DNA of 64,000 nucleotides from Sphingomonas soli NBRC 100801 (GTDB lineage Bacteria > Pseudomonadota > Alphaproteobacteria > Sphingomonadales > Sphingomonadaceae): assembly GCF_001591025.1 (NCBI RefSeq), contig NZ_BCTZ01000007.1, positions 1 to 64,000 of the forward strand, in the 5' to 3' direction. The notes beneath the pieces were generated by a model. The model did no database searches and was not told the origin of the DNA. It worked only from the letters and a program-made list of their open reading frames with translations. Below, piece after piece: positions 25,134 through 34,644 of this stretch. How positions within the stretch are numbered: the stretch's first letter is position 1; each line of letters begins with the position of its first letter. The position numbers and the translations under genes were made by a program.

Positions 25134-26045
25134 TCAGTCCTGCGCTGGAGGCATGGGATATTCGTCAGCGTTGAGCACCCAGCCGGGCTTGCTCGAGAAA
25201 TCCAGGCGCGGGGGCGAGAAGATATCCACCAGCTGACTTTCACCCTCGCCATATGCCGATGTGTGCAGCACCGGCGGGGGGATCACGGTGATCGATGGAG
25301 AGCCGACCACCGCGTGCTCATCCTCGCGCCAATCGTGATAATTAATCGTCCACGGCCAACGCATATGGTGAGTCCAGGTCCCGGACAGCGCCAAGGAGCA
25401 TTGCTCGAAATCGTCGTGCGAATGTGGCGAAAGCTTGGTCAGGTCCCGCGCCGCGAACCGCGCGCCGGGCATGTTCACCATCATCGTCGTGCAACGCCAG
25501 ATTTTGCCGGCACGTCCCTCCTGCTTGGGCACGTCGAGCGAATAGACGCGGATCCTGAAGCCATCGACCGGATCCGGCCAAGGCTCGAACGGGGGAATGT
25601 TCGGGTGCGGCTCTGCATAAGACCCGGCGTTCGCGCACTTCGCGGCCAGATCCTCCGAACGTGCGGAGAACAGGCGTACGACCCGCCCGCCCTTCGGAAA
25701 GACCAGCCGGCTCGATCCGGGCGGCACGATGAACAAGGCATAGCCGTCGCTGCATTCTTCCTGCGCACCCGCCGTCGCGATGACCGGCGTGTCAGGATAG
25801 GGCAACAGGAGCATGAACTCGTCGATCTGACCGACACGGTCGAACACCGCCCCCGGCTCGAGTTCGCTATAAGCGACGATGAAGTTCTGCCCGCGCGCAA
25901 ACCAGGTCTTGCCGTTCGCATCATCCTCGGTCGGTGGATCGCGATAGAAAAGGCCATATTCCGCCGCCGCGGCAGGAAGCGCTGGCGGCGCTGCGCGCTT
26001 GGGCGCCGACATAAGCGCCGAACGGGGATCACTCGGATCGTACAT
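25134..26045 (-). CDS. Bicupin-like protein of unknown function
   Basis: About 303 residues from ATG at 26045 (MYDPSDPRSALM). The sequence is rich in beta strands with a possible metal-binding cupin motif in the second half (KLSPHSHDDFEQCSLALSGTWTHHMRWPW then PPPVLHTSAYGEG), while the first half resembles a degenerate cupin. This would fit a small-molecule isomerase, dioxygenase or decarboxylase, but I cannot name a family. The start overlaps the end of the esterase gene by 17 bases, so they are cotranscribed. The open frame extends upstream but with Arg/Pro-rich, unlikely sequence. Confidence 0.72.
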   Translation of the reverse strand: MYDPSDPRSALMSAPKRAAPPALPAAAAEYGLFYRDPPTEDDANGKTWFARGQNFIVAYSELEPGAVFDRVGQIDEFMLLLPYPDTPVIATAGAQEECSDGYALFIVPPGSSRLVFPKGGRVVRLFSARSEDLAAKCANAGSYAEPHPNIPPFEPWPDPVDGFRIRVYSLDVPKQEGRAGKIWRCTTMMVNMPGARFAARDLTKLSPHSHDDFEQCSLALSGTWTHHMRWPWTINYHDWREDEHAVVGSPSITVIPPPVLHTSAYGEGESQLVDIFSPPRLDFSSKPGWVLNADEYPMPPAQD

Positions 26046-27018
26046 GGGACTCCTCGATTTTGGCGTCAGGCGGCGATGCCGGGGCCTGGGTTGCATCGCT
26101 GCCCGCAAGCGAACCGGCCGCCCAGGCGCCGGCCTCGCGCACAACCTGCTCCGCCTGCGCGATCATCCCGATCATCGAGGCGAAGCCGTGACTCATGGAA
26201 TCGTACCGACGCAGCTCGACGGGTACTCCCGCCCCCTCCAGGCGCTCCGCGTAGGCAAGACCTTCGTCATGCAGCGGATCATGTCCGGCGATGACAATGA
26301 AGGTCGGGGGCATTCCTGTGAGATGCTTCGCACGCAGCGGCGATGCATGTGGATGCGCGCGCTGTTCCTGCGTGGCGTAATGGTCCCAGAACCAGCGCAT
26401 GTCCCGGGTCGTCAGCGAATATCCGTGCGCCTCGCTGCGCCGATAGGAAGCCGTCTCGAAATCGTGATCGGTCACCGGATAGAAAAGGATCTGCCCGCGA
26501 AGTTCGGGCCCTCCGACCTCGCCGGCGCGCAGCGCGCACGCCGTGGCTAGGTTCGCCCCGGCACTGTCGCCGGCGACCATGACCGGCAGCGCGAATGTGC
26601 CCGCAGCCCATGCCACCGCAGCCCAGGCATCATCGAGCGGCGCTGGAAACGGATGCTCGGGCGCGAGCCGATAATCGACGTTGAGCACCGCGCAGCCCGA
26701 TGCATCGACCAGGACCTGGGAGACAGCATCAGCGCTCTCGAGATCGCCAAGCACCCAGCCGCCGCCATGAAGATAGACAATAACGCCCATTGGCCGGCAG
26801 CGCGGGACATACAGGCGCGCCATGATGGCGCCGCGCGGACCTGCAAACGACACGTCATCGACCCGCCCATTCTTCGGGCCGCTCGCCAATGCGCCAGCCG
26901 CGCGACGGGCGGCCGCGAGCTCACGCGCCACGGCGGGAGTGCAATCGGCGATCGCCGGCAACCCGGCCTTCGCAACCTGCGCGAGCAACTTCCTTAGAAC
27001 AGGATCAAGCGGCTCCAC
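26029..27018 (-). CDS. Alpha/beta hydrolase, hormone-sensitive-lipase (HSL) family
   Basis: About 329 residues. HSL hallmarks: the oxyanion-hole motif YLHGGGWVLGD, the nucleophile elbow VAGDSAGANLA, the acid in GHDPLHDEG and the catalytic His in SMSHGFASM. Such enzymes hydrolyse short-chain or aryl esters in the cytoplasm. GTG at 27018 has GGGGAGG six bases before it and is preferred over the upstream ATG at 27090, which would add 24 odd residues. As an esterase beside Baeyer-Villiger monooxygenases it is a natural candidate for cleaving their ester products. Confidence 0.87.
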   Translation of the reverse strand: MEPLDPVLRKLLAQVAKAGLPAIADCTPAVARELAAARRAAGALASGPKNGRVDDVSFAGPRGAIMARLYVPRCRPMGVIVYLHGGGWVLGDLESADAVSQVLVDASGCAVLNVDYRLAPEHPFPAPLDDAWAAVAWAAGTFALPVMVAGDSAGANLATACALRAGEVGGPELRGQILFYPVTDHDFETASYRRSEAHGYSLTTRDMRWFWDHYATQEQRAHPHASPLRAKHLTGMPPTFIVIAGHDPLHDEGLAYAERLEGAGVPVELRRYDSMSHGFASMIGMIAQAEQVVREAGAWAAGSLAGSDATQAPASPPDAKIEESHVRSE

Positions 27019-27149
27019 CACTAGCCTCCCCACGGCGCGAGCCGGATATGGCTTCCGAAATGCGCCGTGAGGATGCGGCGTTCCATACATTTCATCGAGT
27101 TGCCGCCTCCTTCCGACGCGTTCTTTCGCGGTCGCTCCGCGTTGGCATC

Positions 27150-27200
27150 GGGGGCTGCGGGACTCCGAAATGCTATGGCATCCCCGGACCCCCAGCCCCC
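27150..27200. terminator. Long imperfect hairpin after the TonB receptor gene
   Basis: GGGGGCTG at 27150-27157 pairs with CAGCCCCC at 27193-27200, with further pairing inside. It lies just past the receptor stop on the minus strand. There is no clear U tract, so a factor-dependent end or processing hairpin is also possible. Confidence 0.4.
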
Positions 27201-27215
27201 GACGATCGAGACGGC

Positions 27216-30194
27216 CTAGAACTTCGCGCGGACGCCAAGGCGATAGGCGCGCCCGACCACATCGTAGTGGAGCGGGTTGCCGAAGAGGCGGAGCTGGCCG
27301 GGGGGATATTTATCGAAGACGTTGCTTACGCTGCCATAGACCTCAACGCCCTCGATTCCGGGGCGAATTGTCGCCGAGAGATTGAGGTAGAAGCGCGAAT
27401 CGACCGTGTTGATGTTCACGCTGTTCGCCGCGTTCACATTATATCCGGCCTGCTCCGGCCCGACCTTGGTCGGATCGAGGATCGCCTCCGGAATATAGCG
27501 CGCATGCGCGGTGAGCGACCAGCTCGGCCGCGAATAGGTGATCACCCCATCCAGCTTGTACCGCGGCACACCCAGCACGTTGCCGAGCGCCCCGGAATTG
27601 CCCGTGACGCCATCAAACTTGGTCTCCACGCCCGTGGCGCTGATCGAGACCAGGCGGAAGACGTAATTGGCGTTCAACTGGAAATCCAGATTGCCACCCA
27701 GCACGTCCGGCACGCGATAGTCGCTGACAATTTCCAGACCCCGCGCCTCAAGCTTGCTCAGGTTTTGGAAGTTGGTGAGCACCGTCGTCACGGCGCTGGC
27801 CTTGTGCGCGCCGCTGAAGGTGATCAGGTTGCACGCCAGGTTCTGCGAGAAGCAGGCCGTGAGGATGTTGGGTGCGGTCAGCGCATCGATCGCCCCGTCC
27901 ACGTCGATCTTGTAATAATCGACCGCAACGCGCAGCCGCGGGATGAAGCCGGGACGCAGCACGACGCCCGCCGTCATGGTCTCAGCCGTTTCGAGGCCCA
28001 GATTCGGGTTGCCGCCCGACACGATATTGACCGGATGCGATCCCCCGCCGAACGGATCGGCAAGCGGCGACAGCAGCGTGATCGTGTTGGGGTTCGATTC
28101 CGCGGCGGTTGGCGCGCGAATATCATGCGAGCGCGTCACGCGGAACATGATCGCATCGCTGGGCTCATAGACGCCGCCCAGCTTCCAGGTGGTAGCGTTG
28201 CCCGCCGTGTTATAATGGGTGCGGCGCACCGAACCGTCGATCGTGAGCGACTTCGCCAGCGGCTTGTCTGCCAGAAGCGGCAGGCTTGCCTCGACATATC
28301 CTTCGATCACCTTGCGATCGACCATAGGCAGCGCATTGACCTGTGGCGTCACAAAGGCGTTGGCGGCGGTCAGCGCATCGGTGGTGCCCACCGCAGTATC
28401 GCGCCGCCACTCAAAGCCCAGCGCGACCTGCGCCGGACCCGCGCCCAGATCGAACAGCGAGCCGCGAACGTTCGCCGCGATCGAATCCTGCTTGATCGTG
28501 CGCGTCTGGAATTCGGTGAGGAAGTATTTCGACAGCACTTCCGGGGTCATGCTGTTCGTGCCCAGGAAGTTGATCGGGATGCAGCCATCGGCGGGGTTCG
28601 CCACCGAGGAGGAGCAGATCACCGGAGCGCCCGAAGGCGTGCGGTAGATCGTGCCGGTATATCCCGCCGGCGGCGTGATCGCGGCAGCCGCCTGCCCGTC
28701 CACCGCCTTCAGGCGCACATTGCTCACATCGACCCGGCTATGGGTTTCGCCATGGATGTAGGATGCATCCCAGTCCCAATCGCCGAACAGGCCGCCCTTG
28801 AGCGCCAGCACCGCGCGGAAGACATCGTTGCTGCTAACTGCCTTGAGCTGCTTGCCGGCCTCTTCCTTCGCCGCGAACACGTTGATCGCCGTGATGTTCG
28901 GATTGGCTGCCAGGAGCTGCGCACGGACGGCAGGCGTGATGAACGGGTTGTCGATCGAAATGCCGACCGATCCGCCCACCGGCGTCTGGACCAGACCCGA
29001 AGCCTGGACCGGGCCGCCATGGACGCGGCTGAACATGACCTCGGCCGATACCTTCAGATCATCGGTGAGTTCATAATCGACATGCGCGAGACCCGATGCG
29101 TGCCAGGTGGGTGCCCGCAGCGGCGCGCCGTTGAAGCCGTAATTCGGGCGAACGCTGGGATCACCGCCCTGCATGAACGTGCCGCTGAGCAGATTGCCGA
29201 ACTGGAACGGCACAAGCGCGGTACCCGCTTCATTGAACTGCAGATTGCGGAGCGCAGTCGGCAGCGAATTGGCGCCGGTATTGTTGACCTGCTGACCCAG
29301 CGTCGTGCGCACGCCGCCCACGGTCTGCACCACGCTGGCGAGAACACCGCTGGGGTTCATGACGAAATAGACGTCCGGAAGCACCAGCGTCGCCGGCAGG
29401 CCGTTCGTGCTGACGCCGCCGATATAGCCCGGGTTCGGAATGTAATTGACTGCACGACGGCAGAATTCGCGCGCAAGACAGCCGCCGATGCCGTAATTCT
29501 TCTGGAATTCACCGCCCACGATGAAGTGGCCGCGATCGTTCGCGAAGGACGAGCCGTAAGCGAGCGAAGCCGACACGCTCTTATTATCGCCCTGCTCGCT
29601 GATTCCGGCGCTGAAATTTGCCTTGAGCCCGGTCATCTTGACGTCGAGGATCAGGTTGACGACGCCCGCCACCGCGTCCGCGCCATAGGCGGCAGAGGCA
29701 CCGCCGGTGACGACTTCGGTCCGCTGGATCAGCGCCGAGGGGATGCCGTTCAGATCGACCGCGCCGTTATCGGTGCTTGGCACGAAGCGGCGGCCGTCGA
29801 GCAGCGTCAGCGTGCGGGTGCCGCCAAGGCCGCGAAGATCGACCGAGTTCGCGCCGATCGCGCCGCTCACGCGGAAAAGATTGGATGTCGGCGTGGTCGA
29901 TGCGCGGAACGACGGGATCTGGTTGAGCGCTTCCGAAACGGAGGGCAGCGCAAGATTCTCCATGCGCTCGCTGCTGATCTGGTTGACCGGGGTGGGCGAA
30001 TCGAAGCTGTTGCGCCCGATGCGCGACCCGGTGACGATGATCTCGCCTCCGCTACCCGCTTCCGGATCCTGCGCGCTGCTGGCTTCTACCGGCTCTGCGG
30101 GCGCCGTCTGCGCGATAGCCGGACTTGCGAACGCCGCGATCGCGAACGCGATGGTCGAGCCACCCCGCGCCAGATACTGGTTGAACTTCTTCAT
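27216..30194 (-). CDS. TonB-dependent outer-membrane receptor
   Basis: About 992 residues. A signal peptide (MKKFNQYLARGGSTIAFAIAAFASPAIAQ) precedes the TonB-box region GGEIIVTGSRI, a plug domain (RTLTLLDGRRF, RTEVVTGGASAAYGADAVAGVVNLI) and a large barrel ending in aromatic Phe (LGVRAKF). It carries out TonB/ExbB-driven uptake of a ligand too large or scarce for porins; no siderophore genes accompany it, so an organic substrate of the catabolic block is likely. The start ATG at 30194 is preferred over ATG at 30230. Sphingomonads use many such receptors for aromatic or glycan substrates. Confidence 0.94.
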   Translation of the reverse strand: MKKFNQYLARGGSTIAFAIAAFASPAIAQTAPAEPVEASSAQDPEAGSGGEIIVTGSRIGRNSFDSPTPVNQISSERMENLALPSVSEALNQIPSFRASTTPTSNLFRVSGAIGANSVDLRGLGGTRTLTLLDGRRFVPSTDNGAVDLNGIPSALIQRTEVVTGGASAAYGADAVAGVVNLILDVKMTGLKANFSAGISEQGDNKSVSASLAYGSSFANDRGHFIVGGEFQKNYGIGGCLAREFCRRAVNYIPNPGYIGGVSTNGLPATLVLPDVYFVMNPSGVLASVVQTVGGVRTTLGQQVNNTGANSLPTALRNLQFNEAGTALVPFQFGNLLSGTFMQGGDPSVRPNYGFNGAPLRAPTWHASGLAHVDYELTDDLKVSAEVMFSRVHGGPVQASGLVQTPVGGSVGISIDNPFITPAVRAQLLAANPNITAINVFAAKEEAGKQLKAVSSNDVFRAVLALKGGLFGDWDWDASYIHGETHSRVDVSNVRLKAVDGQAAAAITPPAGYTGTIYRTPSGAPVICSSSVANPADGCIPINFLGTNSMTPEVLSKYFLTEFQTRTIKQDSIAANVRGSLFDLGAGPAQVALGFEWRRDTAVGTTDALTAANAFVTPQVNALPMVDRKVIEGYVEASLPLLADKPLAKSLTIDGSVRRTHYNTAGNATTWKLGGVYEPSDAIMFRVTRSHDIRAPTAAESNPNTITLLSPLADPFGGGSHPVNIVSGGNPNLGLETAETMTAGVVLRPGFIPRLRVAVDYYKIDVDGAIDALTAPNILTACFSQNLACNLITFSGAHKASAVTTVLTNFQNLSKLEARGLEIVSDYRVPDVLGGNLDFQLNANYVFRLVSISATGVETKFDGVTGNSGALGNVLGVPRYKLDGVITYSRPSWSLTAHARYIPEAILDPTKVGPEQAGYNVNAANSVNINTVDSRFYLNLSATIRPGIEGVEVYGSVSNVFDKYPPGQLRLFGNPLHYDVVGRAYRLGVRAKF

Positions 30195-30386
30195 CGCTCC
30201 CCTCCCCTTTAGGATGCAGACCTCCATCATTTGGATTGGTCCTAATTGGCCCGATCTAGGTACCAGCCCGGGCAGGCGTGACGTAGCCGGGTTTTTGCGA
30301 ATTCGTTGTTGCCGTTACGCGAAGGTTGATCGGCGACGCCCCGCGATCGGTGGCCGGGCAGGCACTTGCCGTGCCCGGCCCCGTGC

Positions 30387-31802
30387 TCAGCCCGTGTACA
30401 GAGGCCGGCCCGCAGTTTCCTCGGTTCGCATTCTCCACACGAGCATTGCCCCGAGCGCGCTGAAGCCGAACACCGCCAGCACAATCCCGATCGACGCGCC
30501 TTCATTCAGGATGAAGCCCACGAACAGCGGCATCAGCATGGAGGCCGCGCGACCGACCGAACTTCCATAGCCCAGCGCGAGCGCACGGACGTTGGTGGGG
30601 TAGCTCTCTGCGGTGTAGGGCCAGAGGGCAAAGGTGCCGTAGAACATCGTGACCTGCGCGACGAAGAACAGCGCGAAGATGTGATACGGCTGTGTCGGGG
30701 CGAACGTCGCCATGATCAGCAGAGGCGTTGCAGCGCAGATCAGGCCACCCATTGCCATCGGGCGACGCCCGAACCGATCGATCAACACGCCGCCGAGCAC
30801 CAGCGCGATCCAGTGGAACACGCTCGTCGTGGCCGTGAAGGTGAGCGCCTGCGCGACCGGAATATGGAATACCTTCACATAGATGGACGGCACCCAGGTC
30901 GTCATCCCGAAGCTCGTCGCCATGGTCATGAACCACAGCAAGGTGATCGTGAGCGTCTTGCGCCGGTACGGCGCGGAGAAGAGCGTGAACAGATTTGCGC
31001 TGCGGGGCCTGCGTGCCGCCTCACGGGGAGTCTCCTCGACGAAATCGACCGGCTCCGCGCCCAGCTTGCGCAGCGCGTTGTTCGCCGCATCGAGCTTCCC
31101 GCGGCGCATGAGCCAGCGGGGCGATTCCGGAAGGGTCAGCCAGACCAGCGGGATCAGGATCAGCGGCAACGCGCCCAGCCCGAGCATCCAGCGCCACCCC
31201 AGATAGCCGATGACGAAGGGGCTGGAGATCGAGGCGACGCCATAGCCCGAAAGCGCGAGCGTCTGGAAAATGCCGAAATAGCGGCCACGCGTCCTGGTTG
31301 GTGCGATTTCGTTGATGTAGCTCACGGCAACGGGCAACGCGCCACCGATCATGATCCCCTGGATCAGGCGGAAGATGAGCAAAGTCACATAATCCTGCGC
31401 GAAGGCGCATGCGACCGCCAAGAAGGTCATCCCCACCGCGGCGCAGGTATAGACGGGCAAGCGGCCCAGCCTTTCCGCGATACCGCCCAGCGTGACGGCC
31501 CCAAGGAATTGCCCGGCGTAACAGGCCGAGATCAAAATACCCATGACAAGCGGATTGAGCTGCCACTCGATGGAGAGCGTGGGCATCACATACGCCATCG
31601 CGATGCTGTCCCACGAATTGAACAGCGTGATGACGCCCAGCAAGATCGGTGCCCACCAATTGTGGCGGAAGGTCTTCAGATTATCCAGGGTCGCGGTGAT
31701 CACCGCTTCATTGGCGGAATCGCTGCTGGCCGCTTCAACAGGCGTCCCATGATGCGCGCCTGCGCTGCCGGACGGACCCGGTGCATCGCCGCTCGAACTC
31801 AT
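30387..31802 (-). CDS. MFS transporter, sugar/aromatic-acid porter-like
   Basis: About 471 residues from ATG at 31802. Twelve hydrophobic segments are readable, with MFS motif A copies (LGGIAERLGRLPVY and LIDRFGRRPM) and the LPESPRWL motif between the two halves, as in sugar porters and aromatic acid:proton symporters. The first 45 residues are a soluble Ser/Gly/Ala-rich tail. It would move the substrate over the inner membrane, following the TonB receptor gene that lies downstream on the same strand. The promoter should be in the AT-rich region upstream. Confidence 0.9.
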   Translation of the reverse strand: MSSSGDAPGPSGSAGAHHGTPVEAASSDSANEAVITATLDNLKTFRHNWWAPILLGVITLFNSWDSIAMAYVMPTLSIEWQLNPLVMGILISACYAGQFLGAVTLGGIAERLGRLPVYTCAAVGMTFLAVACAFAQDYVTLLIFRLIQGIMIGGALPVAVSYINEIAPTRTRGRYFGIFQTLALSGYGVASISSPFVIGYLGWRWMLGLGALPLILIPLVWLTLPESPRWLMRRGKLDAANNALRKLGAEPVDFVEETPREAARRPRSANLFTLFSAPYRRKTLTITLLWFMTMATSFGMTTWVPSIYVKVFHIPVAQALTFTATTSVFHWIALVLGGVLIDRFGRRPMAMGGLICAATPLLIMATFAPTQPYHIFALFFVAQVTMFYGTFALWPYTAESYPTNVRALALGYGSSVGRAASMLMPLFVGFILNEGASIGIVLAVFGFSALGAMLVWRMRTEETAGRPLYTG

Positions 31803-32231
31803 TCTCCCCTCCACCTCAGCTTTTCCAGCCCGTCTAATCACGCGGGGATGGCAAACGAAAATGGGCGGACGGGAGCGGATATGGCCGCTGCGATGCGCCG
31901 ATCGCGGCGGGCCTGGCACCGGGCCAACTAGTCCCTGACCGGCGGACGCGTCCGATCGAATGATTCAAGCGGGATGGGCGCAGCAATTATTGGACAAATT
32001 CGATAATTCAGGGAAATTCCCAGAATAAGCCAGAACATCTCTGCGCGTGATTTTACATGTATTGAGTGCGTCACTGAATTTTGACTTGACACATATTTAT
32101 GTCTCCGGAAGACAATGCAGCGCATTTTTCAAATTATTCCGCAAATAACGATCGCATGCGATATTTACTTAGATTTGCGACGCCATATTCGTGCGCGCCG
32201 CAAATTCTATGCTTCGCAATTTAGCAACGTG
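31803..32231. other. AT-rich intergenic region between two MFS genes
   Basis: Over 400 bases with clearly lower GC than the genes. It must hold the promoter of the minus-strand MFS gene. It includes an 11-bp palindrome GGGAAATTCCC at 32011-32021 and an inverted repeat at 32088-32103. Short open frames here look random. Confidence 0.6.
32088..32103. promoter_or_regulatory. Candidate operator, inverted repeat
   Basis: GACACATATTTATGTC is a 16-bp inverted repeat with one mismatched pair, set in AT-rich DNA about 290 bases upstream of the MFS start. It overlaps a TTGACA-like hexamer on the plus strand, for which no downstream plus-strand gene exists. Regulator unknown. Confidence 0.35.
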
Positions 32232-32266
32232 AAAAGGGTCAGACGGGACATTGCCCCGCCTGACCC
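32232..32266 (-). terminator. Rho-independent terminator
   Basis: Read on the minus strand, GGGTCAG plus CGGG pairs with CCCG plus CTGACCC, followed by UUUU. It lies 40 bases after the second MFS stop and ends the BVMO/amidohydrolase/MFS transcript. Confidence 0.85.
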
Positions 32267-32305
32267 TCCCCCCCGCCTCCCTAGCGGAGGCATCGGCGCA
32301 GCGCT

Positions 32306-33673
32306 TCAGCCCGCCGTATCGAGTTGATCCAGGCTGCGGCGCGCCATTTCCCGGCTGGTGAACACCCAGAGCAGCAGCACGATGAGCGTCGACACCGCGA
32401 GCGCCAGGAATACGCCGCTGACCGATCCGGTGAACGAGAGCACGCCCGCCACCATCAGCGGCGTGAGCGACGAAGCCGCGCGCGCCACGGCACTCGCCAG
32501 CCCCAGCGCCGTCGAGCGGACATGGGTCGGGAACACCTCCGCAGTGTAGGGCCAGAGCAAGGTGAAGCTCGATCCCGACGTGACCCAGCCCAGGCCGATC
32601 AGGAAGATCGACAGCATCGCCCCGTGATTGCCCAGGAACGAAAGCGCGAGCGTGGTGATGAGCGTGGCCGACGCGATCGCGACCCCGGTCGGACGGCGGC
32701 CGACGCGATCGAGGATGAAGGCGAACACGATCGGCGTGCAGCCATAAGCGACTCCGATCCAGGCCGCGATGTTCAGCGACTGGGGCACGGTGAGGCCGAA
32801 CACGTCCACATAGAGCGTGGGCGTCCAGGTCGCGAAGGACTTCGACACCAGCGCCGTGCAGAACCACATCAGGCAGGTGAACAAGGTGAGCATCCGGATG
32901 CCCGGAGCGAACAGCGCCGCGAGCGGCGCGCGCGGCGGCTGCGCGGTGGGGCGCAGATCGACGTTTGCGCCGTGGATCGGCCGCGCGCCGAGCTTGACGA
33001 GCGCCCGGTTGGTTTCCTCCAATCGGCCCATGCGCGCCAGCCAGCGCGGCGATTCCGGCAGGGTCAGCAGCACGAACGGCGTCAACAGCGCCGGGAACGC
33101 GCCGATGAAGAACATCATGCGCCAGCCCAGGGTGGGGATGATGAAGGCGCTGGCGATCGCGCAGAGCGAGAAGCCCGAGATCATCAGGAACTGGAAGGTC
33201 GAGAAATAGCGTCCGCGCGACGCGGTGGGCGCCATCTCGTTGATATAGGAAGCGACGACCGGCGTAGCGCCGCCAAAGCCCACCCCCTGCATGAAGCGCA
33301 GCGCCGCAAACCACATCGGATCATTGACCAGCCCGCAGGCGACCGAAAGCACGCTCATCAGCACGACCGCGATGTTGAACACCGGCATGCGGCCAAAGCG
33401 CTCGGCCAGCGGCCCGAACAGGAGCGCGCCGAGCATCTGGCCCGCAAAGCCGGCCGAGAAGATCAGCCCGATCTGCCCCGCCGACAGGCCCCATTCCTCG
33501 CGCAGCGAAGGCATGACGAAGCCGGCGACCGTCAGATCCCAGCTATCGCCCATCATCATCAGGCCGAGCGCGATCGGCGTCCAGTAGCGGACCTTCCAGC
33601 TCTTCGCCTCATCGAGCCGTTCGGTGACGGCTTCGGGCAGGCTCTGCTGCTCGCTGGTGGAACCTTCGCTCAT
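32306..33673 (-). CDS. MFS transporter, second copy
   Basis: 455 residues with twelve hydrophobic segments, motif A copies FGPLAERFGRMPVF and ILDRVGRRPT, and LPESPRWLARMGRLEETNRAL between the halves. It shares architecture with the other MFS protein 600 bases away (same NxMAPTxxRGRYF loop and WPYTAExxPTxVR motif), so the two are related paralogues rather than recent duplicates. It is the last gene of a probable operon BVMO, amidohydrolase, MFS and is followed by a terminator. Likely imports the ketone or its acid product. Confidence 0.9.
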   Translation of the reverse strand: MSEGSTSEQQSLPEAVTERLDEAKSWKVRYWTPIALGLMMMGDSWDLTVAGFVMPSLREEWGLSAGQIGLIFSAGFAGQMLGALLFGPLAERFGRMPVFNIAVVLMSVLSVACGLVNDPMWFAALRFMQGVGFGGATPVVASYINEMAPTASRGRYFSTFQFLMISGFSLCAIASAFIIPTLGWRMMFFIGAFPALLTPFVLLTLPESPRWLARMGRLEETNRALVKLGARPIHGANVDLRPTAQPPRAPLAALFAPGIRMLTLFTCLMWFCTALVSKSFATWTPTLYVDVFGLTVPQSLNIAAWIGVAYGCTPIVFAFILDRVGRRPTGVAIASATLITTLALSFLGNHGAMLSIFLIGLGWVTSGSSFTLLWPYTAEVFPTHVRSTALGLASAVARAASSLTPLMVAGVLSFTGSVSGVFLALAVSTLIVLLLWVFTSREMARRSLDQLDTAG

Positions 33674-33721
33674 CCTGTCCTCCCCGGCCCGCGGCCGTTA
33701 TGTTTATCGTGCCGGCATCGC

Positions 33722-34639
33722 CTATCGCCCGGTGCGGGCGTAAAGGCGATGCGCGGTGCCGTGTAGAAACTGCCGCCGCTCAGCGGGAGACAGCAATGCA
33801 GCCGATTCGCGCGCGGCCTGTGTCATCTCGGCATAGGTCTGCAACGTGTTGCCGAAATCGGACCCCCACATCATGCGCTCCGCACCCACCAGATCGGCAA
33901 ATCGCCGGACGAAGCGGGCCGCGTCCACCCCCTGCTGCCCGAACAGGCGGTAGTTGATCGACGTCGCCTTGAAGAACACGTTGGGGATGTCGAACAGCGG
34001 TCGCAGCGCCGGGGACGGGCCCTCGCCCGCTTCGTCCATGCCCGGCCAGCCGAGATGATCGAGCCCGAGGATGACATCGGGGAAGCGGCGGGCGAGCGCG
34101 GCGATGCGATCGATCGCCGCGAGCGCGGGGCCCTGGGGCGTGTACATCAGCGCGACCGGCAGCCATTGCTCCGATGCAACCTCCCAGGTGCGGATCGCGG
34201 CGTCGGAACAGAGCCAGGGATAATCCCCCTCCGGCCCCGCGCCGCCGGTCAGCCGCAAGCCGACGATGTTGCGCTCCAGGATGAACTGGCGGAGCTTGCC
34301 CGGGGTCGCCGGATCGGCCGCGTCGAGGATGACGACGGCCGACAGCCGGTCCGGAAAGCGATCCGACGAATCGAGCAGGAAGCTGTTATCGGTCTTGTAG
34401 ATGCTGCTGTACTGGACGCCTGCGCCCGCCTCGACGCCCTGCGCGTCCCACTCCGCGAGCAGGCGCTCGGGCGTGATCGGGTTGGTCGCGATGCGGCGGT
34501 GCAGCTCCTCCTCAGAGTGGAAGGAATTGCGCGTGTTCACCGGATACCGCGCGACATCGCCAGTATAGACATGGGCGTGCGCGTCAAAGAGCATGTCGTC
34601 CGCGAAGGGCGAAGCCGGCTGGGATGCGATGGACCGCAT
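33722..34639 (-). CDS. Amidohydrolase-2 family metal-dependent hydrolase
   Basis: About 305 residues from ATG at 34639. TIM-barrel hydrolase motifs are visible: DAHAHVYTGD (HxH ligands) at the N-terminus, LGLDHLGWPG with the third His, and MMWGSDFGNTL with the catalytic Asp. Relatives include 2-pyrone-4,6-dicarboxylate lactonase and aromatic-acid decarboxylases of the ACMSD type, so lactone hydrolysis or decarboxylation is possible. The open frame continues 149 codons upstream, but that is antisense-like sequence of the BVMO gene. It starts six bases after the BVMO stop, so it is cotranscribed. Confidence 0.88.
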   Translation of the reverse strand: MRSIASQPASPFADDMLFDAHAHVYTGDVARYPVNTRNSFHSEEELHRRIATNPITPERLLAEWDAQGVEAGAGVQYSSIYKTDNSFLLDSSDRFPDRLSAVVILDAADPATPGKLRQFILERNIVGLRLTGGAGPEGDYPWLCSDAAIRTWEVASEQWLPVALMYTPQGPALAAIDRIAALARRFPDVILGLDHLGWPGMDEAGEGPSPALRPLFDIPNVFFKATSINYRLFGQQGVDAARFVRRFADLVGAERMMWGSDFGNTLQTYAEMTQAARESAALLSPAERRQFLHGTAHRLYARTGR

Positions 34640-34644
34640 CGCGC

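Noticed and set aside
26889..30212. 1107-codon plus-strand open frame opposite the TonB receptor gene
   Set aside because: Arg/His-rich with no domain; an antisense shadow caused by high GC at third positions of the real gene.
32115..32327. Plus-strand open frame of 70 codons after a TTGACA-like element
   Set aside because: Crosses a terminator and the end of the MFS gene, and has no motif.
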